Positions 5,438 to 6,259 of a DNA stretch of 6,259 nt are shown here, in pieces. Source of the stretch: DATCSE01 sp036568605 (GTDB lineage Bacteria; Pseudomonadota; Gammaproteobacteria; Burkholderiales; Burkholderiaceae_C); the NCBI GenBank assembly GCA_036568605.1, contig DATCSE010000235.1:1-6259 (forward strand). Direction: 5' to 3'. Position 1 is the stretch's first letter. The number at the start of each line of letters is the position of its first letter. The notes beneath the pieces are model-generated. The model ran no database searches and was not told the origin of the DNA. It was given only the letters and a program-made list of their open reading frames with translations. The position numbers were made by a program, and so were the translations under genes.

Positions 5438-6259
5438 GAGATCGAGGATGCTCTTTCGCTCTTCCTCGTCGGGCGCGGTCGGGGCATTGCCCGGCATCTT
5501 GTCCTCCAGGCCCAGGCTGCTGACGCCCGAGCCGCGCGCGAACTCTTCGTAGTACCACTCGTCGTTCATGTTGACGACGCCGTCGGGCGGCGTGAACGGC
5601 TGCACCGGCACGCCCTTCAGCGCAACCTTCATGTAGTCGATCCAGATCGGCAGCGCGAGGCCGCCGCCGGTCTCGTTGTCGCCGAGCTTGCGCGGGTTGT
5701 CGTAGCCGATCCAGACGATGCCGACGACGCTGCGCTGGAAGCCCGCGAACCAGGTGTCGATCGAGTCGTTCGTCGTACCGGTCTTGCCGTAGAGGTCGGT
5801 GCGGCCCAGCGTGCGCTGCGCCGCGGCCGCGGTGCCGCGCGCGGCGACCGACTGCAGCAGGCTGTCCATCACGAATGCGTTGCGTGCGTCTAGCGTGCGC
5901 ATGGTCTCGTCCAGCGCCGGCACGACCGCTTCGTTCAGCACGCGGCCCTTGGTGTCGGTGATCTTGCTGATCAGGATCGGGTTGACGCGGTAGCCGCCGT
6001 TCGCGAACACGCTGTACGCGGTGGCCATCTGCAGCGGCGTGACCGAGCCGGTGCCCAGCGCCATCGGCAGATAGGCCGGGTGCTTGTCGGCCTCGAAGCC
6101 GAAGCGCGTGATCCACTGCTGCGCGTATTGGGTGCCGATGGCCTGCAGGATGCGGATCGAGATCATGTTCTTCGACTTCTCGAGACCGCGCCGCAGCGAC
6201 ATCGGGCCTTCGAACTTGCCGTCGTAGTTCTTCGGCTCCCACGGCTGGCTGCCGGTCGA
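5426..6259 (-). CDS. mrcA: Class A penicillin-binding protein, PBP1A type, C-terminal part
   Basis: Bifunctional peptidoglycan synthase anchored in the inner membrane and acting in the periplasm: a glycosyltransferase domain makes glycan strands and a transpeptidase domain cross-links them. Only the last 277 codons are in the window; the frame runs off the right edge. Visible from the edge are PKNYDGKFEGPMSLRRGLEK (fragment residues 9-28), the SxN motif as SKN (29-31), and the KTG motif as YGKTGTTND (KTG at 159-161), followed by TWFAGFQ and WIGYD typical of PBP1A. The catalytic SxxK serine and the whole glycosyltransferase domain lie outside the window. The C-terminal tail is acidic and ends ILDLFKR, then TAG. 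The order of motifs and the 'KNYDGKFEGP' block favour PBP1A over PBP1B or PBP1C. Some annotators use ponA. Convergent with cyaY. Confidence 0.93.
   Translation of the reverse strand, partial: STGSQPWEPKNYDGKFEGPMSLRRGLEKSKNMISIRILQAIGTQYAQQWITRFGFEADKHPAYLPMALGTGSVTPLQMATAYSVFANGGYRVNPILISKITDTKGRVLNEAVVPALDETMRTLDARNAFVMDSLLQSVAARGTAAAAQRTLGRTDLYGKTGTTNDSIDTWFAGFQRSVVGIVWIGYDNPRKLGDNETGGGLALPIWIDYMKVALKGVPVQPFTPPDGVVNMNDEWYYEEFARGSGVSSLGLEDKMPGNAPTAPDEEERKSILDLFKR

Noticed and set aside
5394..6242. Second - strand frame of 282 codons over the PBP gene
   Set aside because: Its translation is Arg/Ala/His-rich, while the neighbouring frame carries the SxN and KTG motifs of a PBP.

Overview
The window is about two-thirds G+C, densely coded, and encodes ordinary Gram-negative (proteobacterial) proteins: two lipoprotein signal peptides, a bacterial frataxin, a PBP1A-type peptidoglycan synthase and a Dpp/Opp-type ABC importer. 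The order lysA-lptM / cyaY / PBP1A and the protein styles suggest a betaproteobacterium, most likely Burkholderiales. That placement is an inference from gene order and protein style, not from a search.

Layout. Positions 1-3551 (+ strand) hold the distal part of a peptide/nickel-type ABC importer operon: an OppC/DppC-type permease, a small lipoprotein of unknown function, then an OppD/DppD-type and an OppF/DppF-type ATPase. The two ATPase genes overlap by 4 bases. The first permease and the periplasmic binding protein are not in the window; the first permease may end at the left edge. Positions 3564-5011 (- strand) hold lysA (diaminopimelate decarboxylase), preceded by a very short gene, lptM, for an outer-membrane lipoprotein. 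The lptM stop and lysA start overlap as TGATG. Divergent to lptM, on the + strand at 5051-5413, is cyaY (frataxin). Convergent to cyaY, from the right edge to 5426 (- strand), is the C-terminal part of a class A penicillin-binding protein (PBP1A type).

How the genes work together. The ABC genes would give an inner-membrane importer driven by two unlike ATPases, each with the C-terminal four-cysteine motif of this subfamily. The lysA/lptM/cyaY/PBP1A block is chromosomal housekeeping: last step of lysine synthesis (using meso-DAP, which is also a peptidoglycan building block), maturation of the LPS translocon, iron-sulfur and iron handling, and peptidoglycan polymerisation. Both convergent junctions (3552-3563 and 5414-5425) are only 12 bases long.

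I see no RNA gene, insertion sequence, CRISPR array, phage gene or attachment site, and no gene-free stretch over 300 bases. The least explained item is the lipoprotein gene set between the permease and ATPase genes. I do not see a clearly new biological system here.
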